DNA of 64,000 nucleotides. It comes from Acidobacteriota bacterium (lineage in GTDB: Bacteria > Acidobacteriota > Terriglobia > Acidiferrales > UBA7541). The stretch covers positions 1-64,000 of the forward strand of contig QHZD01000032.1 of assembly GCA_003225315.1 (NCBI GenBank), in the 5' to 3' direction. A model generated the notes under the pieces. The model worked only from the letters and a program-made list of their open reading frames with translations. It did not search any database and was not told the origin of the DNA. The translations under genes were made by a program, and so were the position numbers. Shown here piece by piece: positions 52,299 through 61,036 of this stretch. Position 1 is the stretch's first letter, and each line of letters opens with the position of its first letter.

Positions 52299-54947
52299 CT
52301 AGACCAAAGTTCCCTGGAGAACTTCGCGAAGGAGCTCCTGCTTCTGCGTGGTGAGCTTCTTGCCTTGCCCGGTGAGGTAGAAGACATCGATAGCCTTGTG
52401 ACCCTCCGTGTCGATCAGCGCGACTTCGATATTGCATTCCAGGCGCGCCAGCGCCGAGCCAATCTCATGGAGCAATCCCGGATGGTCCTGCGTAACGATT
52501 TCCATTAGCGTGCTGTGCGCGGATGAGGCATCGTCGAAGTTGATGCGCGTTTCGACGGTGACCTTCGGCGCCCGTGCGCGGCTGGCGCTTACGCGGCTCT
52601 TCAATAGCGGTTCCAGCGGCGCCTTTCCATTCAGGACATCGGCAAGACTCTTCCGGAAGCGCTCGGCCTCGCTGGGGTTCAGCTCCAGCGTGTGGTGCAA
52701 ATCCGCAAAGTGAAAAGTGTCCAGGATGACGCCCGCGGCGTTGGCGAAAGCGTCCGCCTTGTTGATGTTCATGCCCCATCCGGCCAGTACGCCCGAAATC
52801 GTGGCGAAAAGCGCGGGGCGATCCGCCGTCAGCACTGTCAGAGAGAACCCATGGCGCGTGGCGAGGAGCTCCGTTTGCACGGGAACGGTGCCCAGCTTGC
52901 GATAAAGCTCGAAGTGCGCCGCAATCTCGGCCGCGGAATGCACGGCCAGATACCGGCGCGGGAATCCTTCGAGGAAGCGCTCGATCTCCTCGATTGTGGC
53001 GTCACCCGCTTTGGCTTTAACGCGCTGGAGGAGCGAGCCTTCATCCGGGGCGTGCAAGCGGTCGCGATCCAGCGTGCGGCTAAAGTGGTTGGAAGTGGCA
53101 ACGAAAAGCTGCCACAGCATTTCTGCTTTCCATGGTGTTAGCGCTTCGGGGTTGACGGAGTGAATGTCCGCATAGGTCAGCAGGCACAATCTTTGCAAGC
53201 GCTCAAGCGTGGTGACGGACTGCGCAAACGCGGAAACCGTGGCGGGATCGAAGATATCTCTCCGTTGCACCGTGGCGGACATGTCCAAGTGGTGTTCGAT
53301 CAGGAAGTGGACTTCTTCCTTTTCTTCCGGCGAAAGTTGCAATCTCTTGGCGGCGCTGTCGAGCGCGGCGAGGCTGCCGGTGACGTGATTCTCCACCGGC
53401 ATCCCCTTTCCCACGTCGTGCAAGAGCAGCGTCAGGATCAGCAAATCCCGCCGCTCAGCGGTCTTCCAGAGCGGCACGAAATGCGCTCCACGCTCATCCG
53501 GTGGCGCCGCCAATTCCTGCAGGTGCTCGATGGTGCGCAGAGAGTGCTCATCGACGGTATAGCGATGATAAAAATCGCGCACCACCAGCGAGTCGATCAT
53601 CGCGAATTCCGGCAGGACTTCCGTCAGCAACCCCAGCCGCTGCATCGAGCGCAACGCCACTCCCGGATAATCGGAGCCCAGGATTTCGCGCAGAGTGGCC
53701 CAGGAAATCTGCGTATTCTTCGGGGGGAGTTCCGGATGGGTAAGGATGTAGCCTATGCTGCGCTCCGCCTCGCGGCTCAGTGGAGTTCCGGTGCGGGCCG
53801 CTTCCGCGAAAAGGGAATAAGTGATTGCGCGGTCCGACAACGATGGCAGGTCCACAGCCTCCAGCAGCCCGTCTCGCACGGAGGAATATCTGCCGCCTGC
53901 CGGCTCGCTCTTGGCGGAGCGCGCCGCATTGAACAAGCGCTGCCGCAACGATAGCGGCACAGGGGCTTTTTGCTCGAGGTAGCGCAGAAGTTGCCGGTTC
54001 AGCGTGCGAGCGTGGCGAAAATATTGGCGCATCCATTCCGCGGGTGCTCGCGCCACGCCGTCACCTATGCCGAGAGCGCGTTCTGCTGCCGCCGCCTGCA
54101 GCTCATAAGTGAGCGTGTTATCGTTCCGGGCGTTGCTGTAATGCAGGAAACATCGGATGGCACTGAGAAAATCGACGGCCGCTGCGGAAAGTTCTTCCTC
54201 CGCGGCGGTGACGTTTCGAATCCCCCTCTTTTCCTCCACGATCTGACGCAGCCAAATGGTCGCCTGATAATCCCGCATGCCGCCCGGCGATTCCTTCACG
54301 TTGGGCTCGAGGTGAAAAATCGTATTTCCGAAGCGGGTCAATCGTTCCCTGGTCAGCAGGTGGATTTGCGCCAGCAGGAAAGGACGTGCCTGCTTTTCCG
54401 ACGCGGGCAAAACTTTCGCGTCGAGCTTTTCAAAGAGCGCTGCGTCCCCGGCCAGGAACCGGCGATCCAGCAAAGCCAGATGAAACTCGGCGTTGTCCTC
54501 TTCGATGCGCTTGCACTCTTCCAGAGTGCGCCCGGCCGAACTGACGCGGAATCCGATGTCCCATAACGTGCGCGAGAATTCGGAGATGAGCGGCCGCAAT
54601 TCCTGCTCCACTCTTTCGTTGCCCAGCAAAAATAGAATGTCGAGATCGGAGTAAGGGAAGAGCATCCGCCGCCCGTAGCCGCCCAGCGCCAGCAGGCAAA
54701 GTCCTTGCGCATCGCGGTTGTGGACGCGCAGCAGTTCTCCAAAAATTTGTTGGACGTTGTGGTCCGCCAGCTCGCACAACGCGCGCAGAGTTTCTCGCGC
54801 ACTGGTCCCGGCCTCGAATTGTTGACGGATGCGTTGCCGTTCAGCCTCGGCCTGCGGGCCGAGCACGGACAAGGGCGTTGGGGAACCTTGCATGTTCTTT
54901 TCGGGTGGGATGCCCGGAGTAAGACTGGGGCGTGCAGCGGTAGTCAC
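52299..54947 (-). CDS. glnD: PII uridylyltransferase / uridylyl-removing enzyme
   Basis: An 882-residue bifunctional nitrogen sensor. The nucleotidyltransferase domain has GGYGRRMLFPYSDLDILFL (89-107). It is followed by the GlnD linker domain, an HD domain with LILTLLLHDVGKGMP (about 495-510) for UMP removal, and two ACT domains (about 697-765, TVLTADRPALFATISGVL, and 815-880, LMEIVTQDHPGLLHEIG) that bind glutamine. The GTG at 54947 has AGGA upstream; an ATG at 54893 is possible. The upstream PII and Amt genes form an operon with it, which identifies its substrate as the PII protein at 55001. Confidence 0.92.
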   Translation of the reverse strand: MTTAARPSLTPGIPPEKNMQGSPTPLSVLGPQAEAERQRIRQQFEAGTSARETLRALCELADHNVQQIFGELLRVHNRDAQGLCLLALGGYGRRMLFPYSDLDILFLLGNERVEQELRPLISEFSRTLWDIGFRVSSAGRTLEECKRIEEDNAEFHLALLDRRFLAGDAALFEKLDAKVLPASEKQARPFLLAQIHLLTRERLTRFGNTIFHLEPNVKESPGGMRDYQATIWLRQIVEEKRGIRNVTAAEEELSAAAVDFLSAIRCFLHYSNARNDNTLTYELQAAAAERALGIGDGVARAPAEWMRQYFRHARTLNRQLLRYLEQKAPVPLSLRQRLFNAARSAKSEPAGGRYSSVRDGLLEAVDLPSLSDRAITYSLFAEAARTGTPLSREAERSIGYILTHPELPPKNTQISWATLREILGSDYPGVALRSMQRLGLLTEVLPEFAMIDSLVVRDFYHRYTVDEHSLRTIEHLQELAAPPDERGAHFVPLWKTAERRDLLILTLLLHDVGKGMPVENHVTGSLAALDSAAKRLQLSPEEKEEVHFLIEHHLDMSATVQRRDIFDPATVSAFAQSVTTLERLQRLCLLTYADIHSVNPEALTPWKAEMLWQLFVATSNHFSRTLDRDRLHAPDEGSLLQRVKAKAGDATIEEIERFLEGFPRRYLAVHSAAEIAAHFELYRKLGTVPVQTELLATRHGFSLTVLTADRPALFATISGVLAGWGMNINKADAFANAAGVILDTFHFADLHHTLELNPSEAERFRKSLADVLNGKAPLEPLLKSRVSASRARAPKVTVETRINFDDASSAHSTLMEIVTQDHPGLLHEIGSALARLECNIEVALIDTEGHKAIDVFYLTGQGKKLTTQKQELLREVLQGTLV

Positions 54948-55000
54948 GTTGAGCGTCCTGCGGTCAGTAAATCGGCTGCTGGGCGGCCAAGAGTGAATGG

Positions 55001-55387
<387 letters not shown>

Positions 55388-56848
55388 CTACGATTCAAGG
55401 TTATAAGCCTCTTCACCATGTTGCGTAATGTCCAAGCCCTCGATTTCGTGCTCTTCCGGCACGCGCACGCCGGTGATCAAATCCACGATCTTAAGGAGCA
55501 CCAGCGTTCCCACTAGTGCAAAGACCCAGGCAATCACAACGCCGACAAGTTGGTTGCCGACTTGGCTCCAATGCCCGTCCAAACCGCCGACCGGTTTGTC
55601 CGCTCCAAAGATGGGGTTGATCACCTGTTGAGCGAAAACTCCGGTGAGCAAAGCTCCGATCGTCCCGCCCGCGCCGTGTACTCCGAAAGCATCCAGCGCG
55701 TCATCATACCCGAAGACGGCCTTCACCTTCGTTACCATCCAATAGCACGCAGCCCCGGCGATAATGCCGATGGCCAGCGCAGGCATTGGACCGACAAATC
55801 CGGCTGCCGGAGTAATCGCCACGAGTCCCGCCACCGCGCCGGAAATCGCGCCCAATGCGCTGGCGCGGCCGTTCTTGATCCATTCCGCCGCGCTCCAACT
55901 CAGCGCCGCAGCCGCCGCCCCGAAGTGCGTCGCTACAAACGCGCTGCTGGCCAATGAATTTGACGCCAGCGCGCTGCCCGCGTTGAATCCGAACCATCCA
56001 ACCCACAGCAAGCAGGCGCCGATGAAACTCAGAACCAGACTATGCGGCGGCATCGGTTGCTTGGGATATCCGGTGCGCTTGCCGAGATACAGCGCGCACA
56101 CCAGCGCGGAAACTCCGGAAGAAATGTGCACGACCGTGCCGCCGGCAAAATCCAGCGTCGGAAATTTTCCTCCAAGCGACGCGTTTAGCAGCCCGCCTTT
56201 TCCCCACACCATGTGCGCGAGTGGCGCGTAAACAACCAGGAACCACAGCGTAAGGAACAGGACTGTGCCGCTGAATTTCATCCGCTCCGCGGTTGCGCCC
56301 GTTATCAAGGCAGGCGTGATGATGGCGAACATCAGCTGGTAGACCATGAAAGTCAGTTGCGGAATCGTTCCGGAATAATCGGGATTCGGGTCCGCACCCA
56401 CGCCGCGCAGGAAGGCGTGCTCGAAGCTGCCGATAAAATGTCCGTCGCCGCCAAAGCACAGGCTGTATCCGACCAGCGCCCACATCACGGTGATCAACGC
56501 CATCAGCGCGAAGCTCTGCATCATGATCGCCAGAGTGTTTTTCCGCCGCACCAGACCACCGTAGAACAGCGCCAGCCCTGGTCCGGTCATCATCAAAACC
56601 AGCGCCGCGCTGACCAGCATCCATGCGTTGTCCGCGGAGGACTGCGCCGCTTTCACATCTTTATCCAGTTGCGCCAGTTTTTCGGAAACAGTTTTGGCGG
56701 TTTCCGGTGCGGCAAGGGAGGCCATCATCGTTACTGGAGCGGTGGAAGAGGCGGGCGTTTGTTGCGCGGACAGGGGAATTGCAGTGAATAGGACGGCTCC
56801 AAGCCACACGAGAAGGCTGAAACTACACTTCCATCCCACGCACTTCAT
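55388..56848 (-). CDS. amt: Ammonium transporter Amt
   Basis: A 486-residue ammonium channel. A cleavable signal peptide (1-29, ending PLSAQQ) and an unusually long N-terminal periplasmic segment (about 30-75, including TVSEKLAQLDKDVKAAQSSA) precede eleven helices. Family motifs include MMTGPGLALFYGGLVRRKN, GGTVVHISSGVSAL (pore His) and GVHGAGGTIGALLTG (second pore His). The C-terminal cytoplasmic tail EEHEIEGLDITQHGEEAYN is the PII-contacting element. Promoter on the minus strand may include TATAAT at 56917-56912. It is the first gene of the amt-PII-glnD operon. Confidence 0.93.
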   Translation of the reverse strand: MKCVGWKCSFSLLVWLGAVLFTAIPLSAQQTPASSTAPVTMMASLAAPETAKTVSEKLAQLDKDVKAAQSSADNAWMLVSAALVLMMTGPGLALFYGGLVRRKNTLAIMMQSFALMALITVMWALVGYSLCFGGDGHFIGSFEHAFLRGVGADPNPDYSGTIPQLTFMVYQLMFAIITPALITGATAERMKFSGTVLFLTLWFLVVYAPLAHMVWGKGGLLNASLGGKFPTLDFAGGTVVHISSGVSALVCALYLGKRTGYPKQPMPPHSLVLSFIGACLLWVGWFGFNAGSALASNSLASSAFVATHFGAAAAALSWSAAEWIKNGRASALGAISGAVAGLVAITPAAGFVGPMPALAIGIIAGAACYWMVTKVKAVFGYDDALDAFGVHGAGGTIGALLTGVFAQQVINPIFGADKPVGGLDGHWSQVGNQLVGVVIAWVFALVGTLVLLKIVDLITGVRVPEEHEIEGLDITQHGEEAYNLES

Positions 56849-56911
56849 AGATGTGTCTGCTCCGCTGGCTCTGGATTCTACTACGGGGGACCCGCTACTT
56901 TGACGGCTCGC

Positions 56912-56917
56912 ATTATA
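56912..56917 (-). promoter_or_regulatory. Possible -10 (TATAAT) for amt
   Basis: The reverse complement of ATTATA gives TATAAT, about 65 bases upstream of the amt start on the minus strand. No clear -35 or sigma-54 site was recognised, so confidence is low. Confidence 0.3.
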
Positions 56918-57033
56918 CGCGTGCGCGCACTTCGTCAGAGTTTGAAATTTTCATTGACTAGATTTGTTTTTCTGATACGACAGCTTCTGCAGATTCGGCC
57001 GACTTGGCCTGTAACCTTGTGGAACAGTTCCCT

Positions 57034-57061
57034 TTGTGCAACTTACGCTCCAGCGTATAAT
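57034..57061 (+). promoter_or_regulatory. Sigma-70-like promoter for the STAS gene
   Basis: TTGTGC (57034-57039) and a perfect TATAAT (57056-57061) are separated by 16 bases. The transcript would start near 57068, about 50 bases before the ATG at 57120. Confidence 0.5.
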
Positions 57062-57119
57062 GCCGTCCGGCCTGGCGAACCACCGTCGCCGCCCAAGTAC
57101 GATAGATTGACGCATTCCA

Positions 57120-57476
57120 ATGACTGACCGGCTACCGATGGAAATCAATGTCCGCGAAACCTATGGAGTGCCTGTTCTGGAAGTTCATGGCCGGCTCACC
57201 ATCGGCGAACCTGCCGAGCAGCTCCACGACGCTCTTGAATCCGTGGTTAAGGGTGGCGCGAAGAGAGTGGTTGTGGTCCTGAACGGCATCCCGCAGATCG
57301 ACAGCTCCGGCATTTCCACGCTGGTGCGCATCTCCATCAAGCTGGCGCGCGAAGGCGGTGTCCTGCGTCTCGTCTGTGGCCCCGGCCGCGTGCGCGACGC
57401 GCTCACCGTCACGCGGCTCATCGAAGCCATCCCCACCTTCGAATCCGAATCCGCCGCCCTGGCAAACTTCGCGTGA
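57120..57476 (+). CDS. STAS-domain protein, anti-sigma-factor antagonist-like
   Basis: A 118-residue single STAS domain. The conserved phosphorylation motif is QIDSSGISTL with DSSG at 61-64, followed by the usual helix and LRLVCGP strand. Such proteins are phosphorylated on Ser by an anti-sigma kinase and release a sigma factor. Neither kinase, phosphatase nor sigma gene is adjacent, so the partner is unknown. A TonB-domain gene starts 16 bases downstream, possibly in the same transcript. Confidence 0.85.
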   Translation: MTDRLPMEINVRETYGVPVLEVHGRLTIGEPAEQLHDALESVVKGGAKRVVVVLNGIPQIDSSGISTLVRISIKLAREGGVLRLVCGPGRVRDALTVTRLIEAIPTFESESAALANFA

Positions 57477-57492
57477 TTCGTATAGGTGTCAA

Positions 57493-57897
57493 ATGATCTC
57501 GACCATTAGGAGCATCATATTCTTCAGGTTGGCAACCCGCCTATTCATTCTGCTGGTCGCTCTGCACCTGCAAGCCGTTGCTCAGGAGAAGGAAAAAGCC
57601 ACACCTGCTGTTCCACCTAACGCTGCTTCGGGCCCGGTCTGCATCGACTGTCCCCCTGCCCGTTTCCCTCCAGAGGCTCGCAGAGCGAAGATATTGGAAG
57701 GAAATGTGCTCCTCGAAATCACGGTCTCGGAAAAAGGTCGCCCAAGCGACATTAAGGTTTTGTCTGACCCAGGGAATGGCTTCGCTAGGGAGGCTGTAGA
57801 TGCCGTCAAGCGCTGGAAATTCAAGCCTGCAAATGCAAAGGACGGGACGAAAATTTCTACGCGCATCCAGGTAAATGTAGTGTCTCGGCAGATGTGA
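57493..57897 (+). CDS. Small TonB C-terminal-domain (energy transducer-like) protein
   Basis: A 134-residue protein with an N-terminal hydrophobic segment (about 5-31, ATRLFILLVALHLQAVAQ) and a TonB_C domain (about 68-130, GNVLLEITVSEKGRPSDIKV and EAVDAVKRWKFKPA). It lacks the Pro-rich spacer of full TonB proteins, and the hydrophobic segment looks cleavable, so it may be a periplasmic TonB-box-domain protein rather than a transducer. The two Cys in VCIDCPP could form a disulfide. I chose ATG 57493; the frame is open further upstream inside the STAS gene. Confidence 0.75.
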   Translation: MISTIRSIIFFRLATRLFILLVALHLQAVAQEKEKATPAVPPNAASGPVCIDCPPARFPPEARRAKILEGNVLLEITVSEKGRPSDIKVLSDPGNGFAREAVDAVKRWKFKPANAKDGTKISTRIQVNVVSRQM

Positions 57898-57928
57898 ACC
57901 CTGAGCAGACTCCCAACTTGCGCCAGTC

Positions 57929-58516
57929 CTACCCGCCCTTTTTCAATTCCGCGAGCACCAGCTTGGCGACTTCCTTCAGCGTTTCAAACACACCCACTCC
58001 CTGAATCGCCACGCCTTCCAAAACCGGCTCGCCTTTTTTCTGCAAATGCTTCGTCAGGTCCGCAACGGACATGGCATTCGGCAAGTCACGCTTGTTCAGC
58101 ATCAGCACGTAGGGAATCGTAGTGAAATTCAGGTTGTGCTCTTTCAAATGTTCCTGCAGGTTTTCCATGGTTTCAAAATTCGCGTCCAGGCGTTCTTCCT
58201 GCGAATCGGCCACAAACACCACGCCGTCCGCGCCTTTCAGGATCAGCTTCCGGCTAGCCTCATAGAACACCTGTCCGGGCACCGTATATAAATGAAAGCG
58301 CGTCTTGAACCCGCGCACCGTTCCTAGGTCCAATGGCAGGAAGTCGAAGAACAGCGTGCGGTCCGTCTCCGTCGCCAGAGACACCATTTTGCCCTTCTGA
58401 TTCTGTCCCGTGTGGTCGTAGATCCACTGCAGGTTGGCGGTTTTTCCGCCCAGACCTGGACCGTAGTACACCAGCTTGCAGTTGATTTCGCGCGCAGGAA
58501 AATTGATGAAAGGCAC
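57929..58516 (-). CDS. MglA-type small Ras-like GTPase
   Basis: A 195-residue bacterial Ras-like GTPase. It starts [20 protein letters not shown] with the P-loop GPGLGGKT, the switch region [19 protein letters not shown]3 [10 protein letters not shown] (MglA-type, not DxxG) and G4 NKRDLP. In Myxococcus the MglA family sets cell polarity and motility; in other phyla, gliding or pilus control is inferred. The GTG at 58516 matches the family start; a TTG at 58543 is an alternative. No MglB-like roadblock gene is adjacent. Confidence 0.88.
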   Translation of the reverse strand: MPFINFPAREINCKLVYYGPGLGGKTANLQWIYDHTGQNQKGKMVSLATETDRTLFFDFLPLDLGTVRGFKTRFHLYTVPGQVFYEASRKLILKGADGVVFVADSQEERLDANFETMENLQEHLKEHNLNFTTIPYVLMLNKRDLPNAMSVADLTKHLQKKGEPVLEGVAIQGVGVFETLKEVAKLVLAELKKGG

Positions 58517-58711
58517 TTTGTCGTTAACCAGAATTGGCCACAAACTTATAGCATACGCGGCGCAAGCAGGCCACTTTTCCCGCCCCGCGTGTCACGTTGC
58601 ACGAACTGCATATAGTTTCCGCGATTCCGCGCTGAACTCCACGCCCTATTTTTGGCCATGCCTCCGTTCGGTAACGCCTGATGGGCCCCCAAGTGCCTCC
58701 GTTCACATGAT

Positions 58712-58740
58712 TTGACGCGAGAATCCTGCTCTGCTAGCAT
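58712..58740 (+). promoter_or_regulatory. Promoter of a leaderless transcript
   Basis: TTGACG (58712-58717) and extended -10 TGCTAGCAT (hexamer 58735-58740) are separated by 17 bases. The -10 ends only 7 bases before the ATG at 58748, so the mRNA should start at or within a base or two of the start codon. Confidence 0.6.
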
Positions 58741-58747
58741 TCGCCCA

Positions 58748-59383
58748 ATGGCAAAAACGCACAAGTCTCATTCAGGCTCGTCGAGCCGCTCCAAAGGGAC
58801 GGCCCACAGTCAATCTAAGCTACAGAAAAAGAAGCCTTTAGGCCCGCCACCGCCAGCACAGCGTGGGGGGGTCGAGCTGGTGGACCCGCTCGTCCAGGCA
58901 CAGCTCAAACTTTACGATGAGGCTCTCTCGCTCTTCCATCAGCAGAAATTCGCGCGCGCCAAGCAGGAACTGGAAAAAGTTCTCGAAGGTCCCAGCAAGG
59001 AACTCGCGGATCGCGCGCGCATGCACGTGAAAATCGCCGAGCAGCGCATGAAACCGTCGCACGAGCAGAATCCGCGCACCGCCGAAGAGCACTATCAGCG
59101 CGGCGTTGCGATGATGAACATTGGCCGGTGGGACGATGCGCGAGAAAGTCTCGACAAAGCCCGCAAGGCCGCGCCCAAGGCGGACCACATTCATTACGCG
59201 CTGGCCGCGCTCGATTGCCTCACCGGTGAAGCCGATTCCGCGCTTGCCAATCTGAAGGTCGCCATCCACTTGCGCCCGGAAAATCGCTATCACGCGCGCA
59301 ACGACGAAGATTTTGCGTTCCTCCAGGAAGACCCACGTTTCACCGAGCTGCTTTATCCTGAAAAAGACGGCCTCGCCAGCTAG
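58748..59383 (+). CDS. Cytoplasmic TPR-like protein
   Basis: A 211-residue protein. The basic, Ser/Lys-rich N-terminus (1-40) includes KKPLGPPPP. TPR-like helices follow (LYDEALSLFHQQKFARAKQE, HYQRGVAMMNIGRWDDARES and LAALDCLTGEADSALANL). The C-terminal FLQEDPRFTELLYP is like a terminal TPR capping unit. There is no signal peptide. The promoter analysis indicates a leaderless mRNA, which fits the absence of a ribosome binding site. A hairpin terminator follows immediately. Function is unknown beyond protein-protein interaction. Confidence 0.75.
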   Translation: MAKTHKSHSGSSSRSKGTAHSQSKLQKKKPLGPPPPAQRGGVELVDPLVQAQLKLYDEALSLFHQQKFARAKQELEKVLEGPSKELADRARMHVKIAEQRMKPSHEQNPRTAEEHYQRGVAMMNIGRWDDARESLDKARKAAPKADHIHYALAALDCLTGEADSALANLKVAIHLRPENRYHARNDEDFAFLQEDPRFTELLYPEKDGLAS

Positions 59384-59385
59384 TA

Positions 59386-59414
59386 GGATAGGCTTTAGCC
59401 TGTCCGCTTTTTTT
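59386..59414 (+). terminator. Rho-independent terminator
   Basis: GGATAGGC (59386-59393) pairs with GCCTGTCC (59398-59405, one G-T pair) over loop TTTA and is followed by GC and seven T. It ends the TPR gene. The following 100 bases contain related palindromes (GTCCCGACCCGG, CCCCGATCCCGTCGGGG). Confidence 0.8.
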
Positions 59415-59585
59415 CCGCCAGTTAGTGGGACAGGCGGAACTTGTCCCGACCCGGTCAGGAGCCTGTCCGGCTTATTCTTCTCCGTGCTTCCTGCGTTCTC
59501 TGTGTTCGGCGTTTACCCCGATCCCGTCGGGGTGTTAGATTCTTTTCCATGAAGTGAAGCCGCTTCTGCGATCCCAAATATCTTT

Positions 59586-60611
59586 ATGAAAAAGCGTGCC
59601 TCCAAATCGAAAACTCTTTCCCCCGGCCTCCGCGTAGTCGCCCTTGGAGGCGGCACCGGGCTTTCCACGCTCCTACGCGGACTCAAGGAACACGTGATTC
59701 GCCGCACGGACGACCGTGCCACCGCTGAACGGCCCATCGCCGATCTCGCTGCCATTGTTACCGTCACCGATGACGGTGGCAGTTCCGGCCGCTTGCGCCG
59801 CGAGAACCGCATCCTCCCGCCCGGCGACATTCGCAACTGCATGGTCGCTCTCTCGAAGGATGAAGCGCTGCTCGGCCGCCTATTTCAATATCGTTTTCAT
59901 GCCGGTCACGGCCTCATCGGCCACAATTTCGGCAATCTTTTCCTCGCCGCGCTAACGCACGTGACCGGAGATTTTACGGAAGCGATCCGCGTCAGCAGCA
60001 AAGTGCTGGCGATTCGGGGCAGGATTTTTCCCTCGACGCTTTCGAACGTGCATCTCGTCGCCACGCTCGAAAACGGCCGCACCGTCCACGGCGAAACGCG
60101 CATCACCGCCAGCCGCGCGCCCATCAAGAGGCTCAAGCTTTCTTCGCGGCGCGTGCGTCCGCTGCCCAGGGCCATCGAGGCCATCAAGGAAGCTGACCTG
60201 ATCCTGCTCGGTCCGGGCTCGCTCTACACCAGCATTCTTCCGAACCTGATGATTCCGGAAATTGCCAGCGCCATCGCCAAGTCCAAGGCCCCGCGCGTCT
60301 ATGTCGCCAACCTGATGACCCAGCCCGGCGAAACCGCCGGCTACGCCCTCGCTGATCATCTCCGCGCCATCCAGAAGCACGTCCCGCAGCGTGTCATCGA
60401 TTTCGTCGTTGCTAATCGCCAGCCCGTGTCGCCCGATGTGGCCCGCCGCTATCGCGCGCAGGGCGCGGAACCGGTGGCCGTCGATCTCCCCGCCCTCCAG
60501 GAGCTCGGCTTCCGCGTCATCCTCGACAATCTCCTCGAAGAACACGGCGTCCTTCGCCACAACACCCGCCGCCTCTCCCGCCTCCTCCTCGAAGAATTCC
60601 TGCGCCGCTAA
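59586..60611 (+). CDS. YvcK/CofD-like protein (gluconeogenesis factor family)
   Basis: A 341-residue protein of the CofD/YvcK family. It has GGGTGLSTLLRGLK (about 19-32), VTVTDDGGSSGRLR, LPPGDIRNCMVAL, GHNFGNLFLAAL and the late motif LGPGSLYTSILPNL. YvcK proteins bind UDP-sugars and affect cell shape and carbon use; they do not make coenzyme F420. The basic N-terminus (KKRASKSKT) is an extension. No rapZ (yvcJ) or whiA gene is adjacent, unlike in Firmicutes and Actinobacteria. The gene stands alone on the plus strand. Confidence 0.88.
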   Translation: MKKRASKSKTLSPGLRVVALGGGTGLSTLLRGLKEHVIRRTDDRATAERPIADLAAIVTVTDDGGSSGRLRRENRILPPGDIRNCMVALSKDEALLGRLFQYRFHAGHGLIGHNFGNLFLAALTHVTGDFTEAIRVSSKVLAIRGRIFPSTLSNVHLVATLENGRTVHGETRITASRAPIKRLKLSSRRVRPLPRAIEAIKEADLILLGPGSLYTSILPNLMIPEIASAIAKSKAPRVYVANLMTQPGETAGYALADHLRAIQKHVPQRVIDFVVANRQPVSPDVARRYRAQGAEPVAVDLPALQELGFRVILDNLLEEHGVLRHNTRRLSRLLLEEFLRR

Positions 60612-60708
60612 CTCCTGCGCCAAACCTTCCGATCCCGCCAAGGGAACACTTTTATCGAGTTAAGAAAGGGGACATTTCTAATGAGGTTGACACTACCTAA
60701 AGTTTCCT

Positions 60709-60736
60709 TTGACCTTCCATTATTTCGTGGTAAACT
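60709..60736 (+). promoter_or_regulatory. Promoter of an orphan short transcript
   Basis: TTGACC (60709-60714) and extended -10 TGG-TAAACT (hexamer 60731-60736) are separated by 16 bases. No coding sequence follows within 50 bases; instead a strong terminator lies at 60762-60793. Confidence 0.55.
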
Positions 60737-60742
60737 CTGTTT

Positions 60743-60793
60743 TGTAGAAGACTGTGTCTGGAAAGCGGGAGCTTGCTCCCGCTTTTCTTTTTT
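60743..60793 (+). ncRNA. Candidate ~50-nt small RNA
   Basis: The region between the promoter at 60709-60736 and the terminator would be transcribed as about 50 nucleotides. It has a 19-nucleotide single-stranded 5' part (TGTAGAAGACTGTGTCTGG) and then the terminator stem. I recognise no known RNA family. It could also be a prematurely terminated leader, but no gene lies downstream on this strand. Existence rests on sequence signals only. Confidence 0.45.
60762..60793 (+). terminator. Strong Rho-independent terminator
   Basis: AAAGCGGGAG (60762-60771) pairs perfectly with CTCCCGCTTT (60776-60785) over the tetraloop CTTG and is followed by TCTTTTTTT. Confidence 0.85.
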
Positions 60794-60883
60794 CGAGCCG
60801 CCTATTTTCAGTTAGCTAGTCCAAAACAACAAAGATCGCGTCCTTTAGATTCAATCAGTTACGAAATGCAAATTTTGTAAACC

Positions 60884-60940
60884 CTTTCTTTTGACATTCA
60901 TACAAAATGATGGGGGGGTAGGGGGGTAGCAGGTGCCCCT
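60884..60940 (+). repeat. Partial dispersed G-rich repeat
   Basis: CCCTTTCTTTTGACATTC, then ACAAAATGATGGGGGGG and TAGGGGGGT, resemble the core of the dispersed repeat (GTCAATCTCTTACAAAACTG followed by a G-tract in the reverse of copy B). Only about 55 bases match, so this is a fragment or distant relative. Confidence 0.5.
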
Positions 60941-60971
60941 ACCAAGTAGAATCCGGGCGACTATCCAACAC

Positions 60972-61012
60972 TCCAAAAAAGCAAAAAGGCGCCCCGACAG
61001 TGTCGGAGCGCC
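60972..61012 (-). terminator. Rho-independent terminator of the second TonB receptor
   Basis: Read on the minus strand, GGCGCTCCGACA pairs with TGTCGGGGCGCC (one mismatch) and is followed by TTTTTGCTTTTTT. It lies 25 bases after the receptor's stop codon. Confidence 0.85.
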
Positions 61013-61036
61013 CTCTTGGTGATGGGTTTCGAGCCG

